NCBI GenBank assembly: GCA_021324185.1
Contig: JAJPJN010000012.1
Location: 1-64,000, forward strand
DNA from: Terriglobia bacterium
GTDB lineage: Bacteria; Acidobacteriota; Terriglobia; Bryobacterales; Bryobacteraceae
Reading direction: 5' to 3'
DNA: 64,000 nt
A program made the translations under genes and the position numbers. Position 1 is the stretch's first letter. Each line of letters opens with the position of its first letter. Shown here piece by piece: positions 63,487-64,000 of the stretch. The notes beneath the pieces are model-generated. The model searched no databases. It had not been told where the DNA came from and saw only the letters and a list, made by a program, of their open reading frames with translations.

Positions 63487-64000
63487 CGGCATTCTTGTAA
63501 ACGACACCGCCCTTCATCACAAACGCGACTCTTTGTACTGCGGTAATGTCCTCAATCGGGTCCCCATCCACCGCCACAATGTCGGCGAAATACTCCGGCT
63601 TCAGGGCGCCTATCTGTCCTTCCCAACCCAACACTTTGGCTCCATTCAGCAAATCTGCGCGTAAAACATCAATCGCTTTCATACCGTATTGCGCCATGAG
63701 TACGAATTCGCGCGCCTGCGTGCCGTGCGGAAACGGCCCCACGTCCGATCCAACCGCCATAGGTACTCCCGCTGCCAGTTGTTTCTTGAATTCCTGCGCG
63801 TGATACGCAAGCTGCTCGTGTAAACGAGCGCCCGCTGCCGGCGAGGCCGCGTGATCGGCAAAATATTCCGAAATCGTGAACGTCGGGACGGCGGGTATCT
63901 GTTTCTCGCGCATGATCCGCATTGTTTCCTCACTCAATTGATCGGCATGGTCAATCGCCTCCACACCGGCCTGCGCCGCATACAACGTTCCGGGCTCGCC
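63476..64000 (-). CDS. Amidohydrolase-family protein, N-terminus off window
   Basis: Partial, 174 codons of the C-terminal part. The metal-dependent hydrolase (TIM-barrel) pattern is visible: EAIDHADQLSEETM with a metal His, VPMAVGSDVGPFPHG with the metal-binding Asp, and the end of the family, LNGAKVLGWEGQIGALK, FADIVAVDGDPIEDI and KGGVVYKN. It is closest to imidazolonepropionase/Xaa-Pro-dipeptidase-like secreted amidohydrolases common in Acidobacteriota. The open frame reaches the window edge, so the start is not visible. Confidence 0.85.
   Translation of the reverse strand, partial: GEPGTLYAAQAGVEAIDHADQLSEETMRIMREKQIPAVPTFTISEYFADHAASPAAGARLHEQLAYHAQEFKKQLAAGVPMAVGSDVGPFPHGTQAREFVLMAQYGMKAIDVLRADLLNGAKVLGWEGQIGALKPEYFADIVAVDGDPIEDITAVQRVAFVMKGGVVYKNAAGQ

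Overview
The window looks like chromosomal DNA from an Acidobacteriota bacterium of the Solibacter/Bryobacter type. This is inferred from moderately high GC, two Oar-like TonB receptors with a carboxypeptidase-type N-terminal domain, a sedolisin with HYDIN-like and FG-GAP modules, a winged-helix/TPR regulator, two ThuA proteins, a PQQ dehydrogenase, and lpxD (so an outer membrane). There is no rRNA, tRNA, CRISPR array or insertion sequence that I can see. No gene-free gap exceeds about 190 bases.

Layout. 1-7673 (minus): a tight six-gene signalling operon of a CheB-CheR-PAS histidine kinase, a stand-alone CheB, a receiver-only regulator, an unknown protein and two DegP-like proteases. 7820-11891 (minus): arginine operon argF-argG-argH-argR with an ARG-box-like operator. 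12005-15546: hydantoinase A/B. 15543-18318 (minus): lpxD and two fumarylacetoacetate hydrolase-family genes. 18357-18702: remnant of a small exported protein. 18706-28590: LOG protein, acyl-CoA synthetase, mannose-6-phosphate isomerase, FUSC exporter, and a Reg_prop histidine kinase with its NarL-type regulator.

28760-33844 is the most unusual stretch. It holds a cytoplasmic-looking subtilase of the PatA/PatG kind, a separate protein resembling the PatG C-terminal region, two small Cys-containing proteins that share an LPGF motif, a G1 glutamic peptidase fused to a seven-fold propeller, and a small DUF4430-like protein. I read it as a candidate split-PatG peptide-maturation locus.

33890-40200 holds stress and regulatory genes: a DUF2382 pair, a SpoIIE phosphatase, YciI with an ECF42-type sigma factor, an M15-like peptidase and a TipA-like MerR regulator. 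Three of these genes carry single-base frameshifts at short homopolymers. 40325-43762 is a large secreted sedolisin.

43776-64000 looks like a catabolic or uptake island. It contains paired divergent TonB receptors, a BNR-repeat protein, two ThuA proteins, an operon of citrate-synthase-like protein, acylating aldehyde dehydrogenase, ThDP enzyme and MFS transporter, a TPR regulator, a PQQ dehydrogenase with haem-c motif, and an amidohydrolase. A 22-bp element recurs upstream of three of its transcription units (44753-44774, 52022-52043, 57891-57912), which suggests one regulon.
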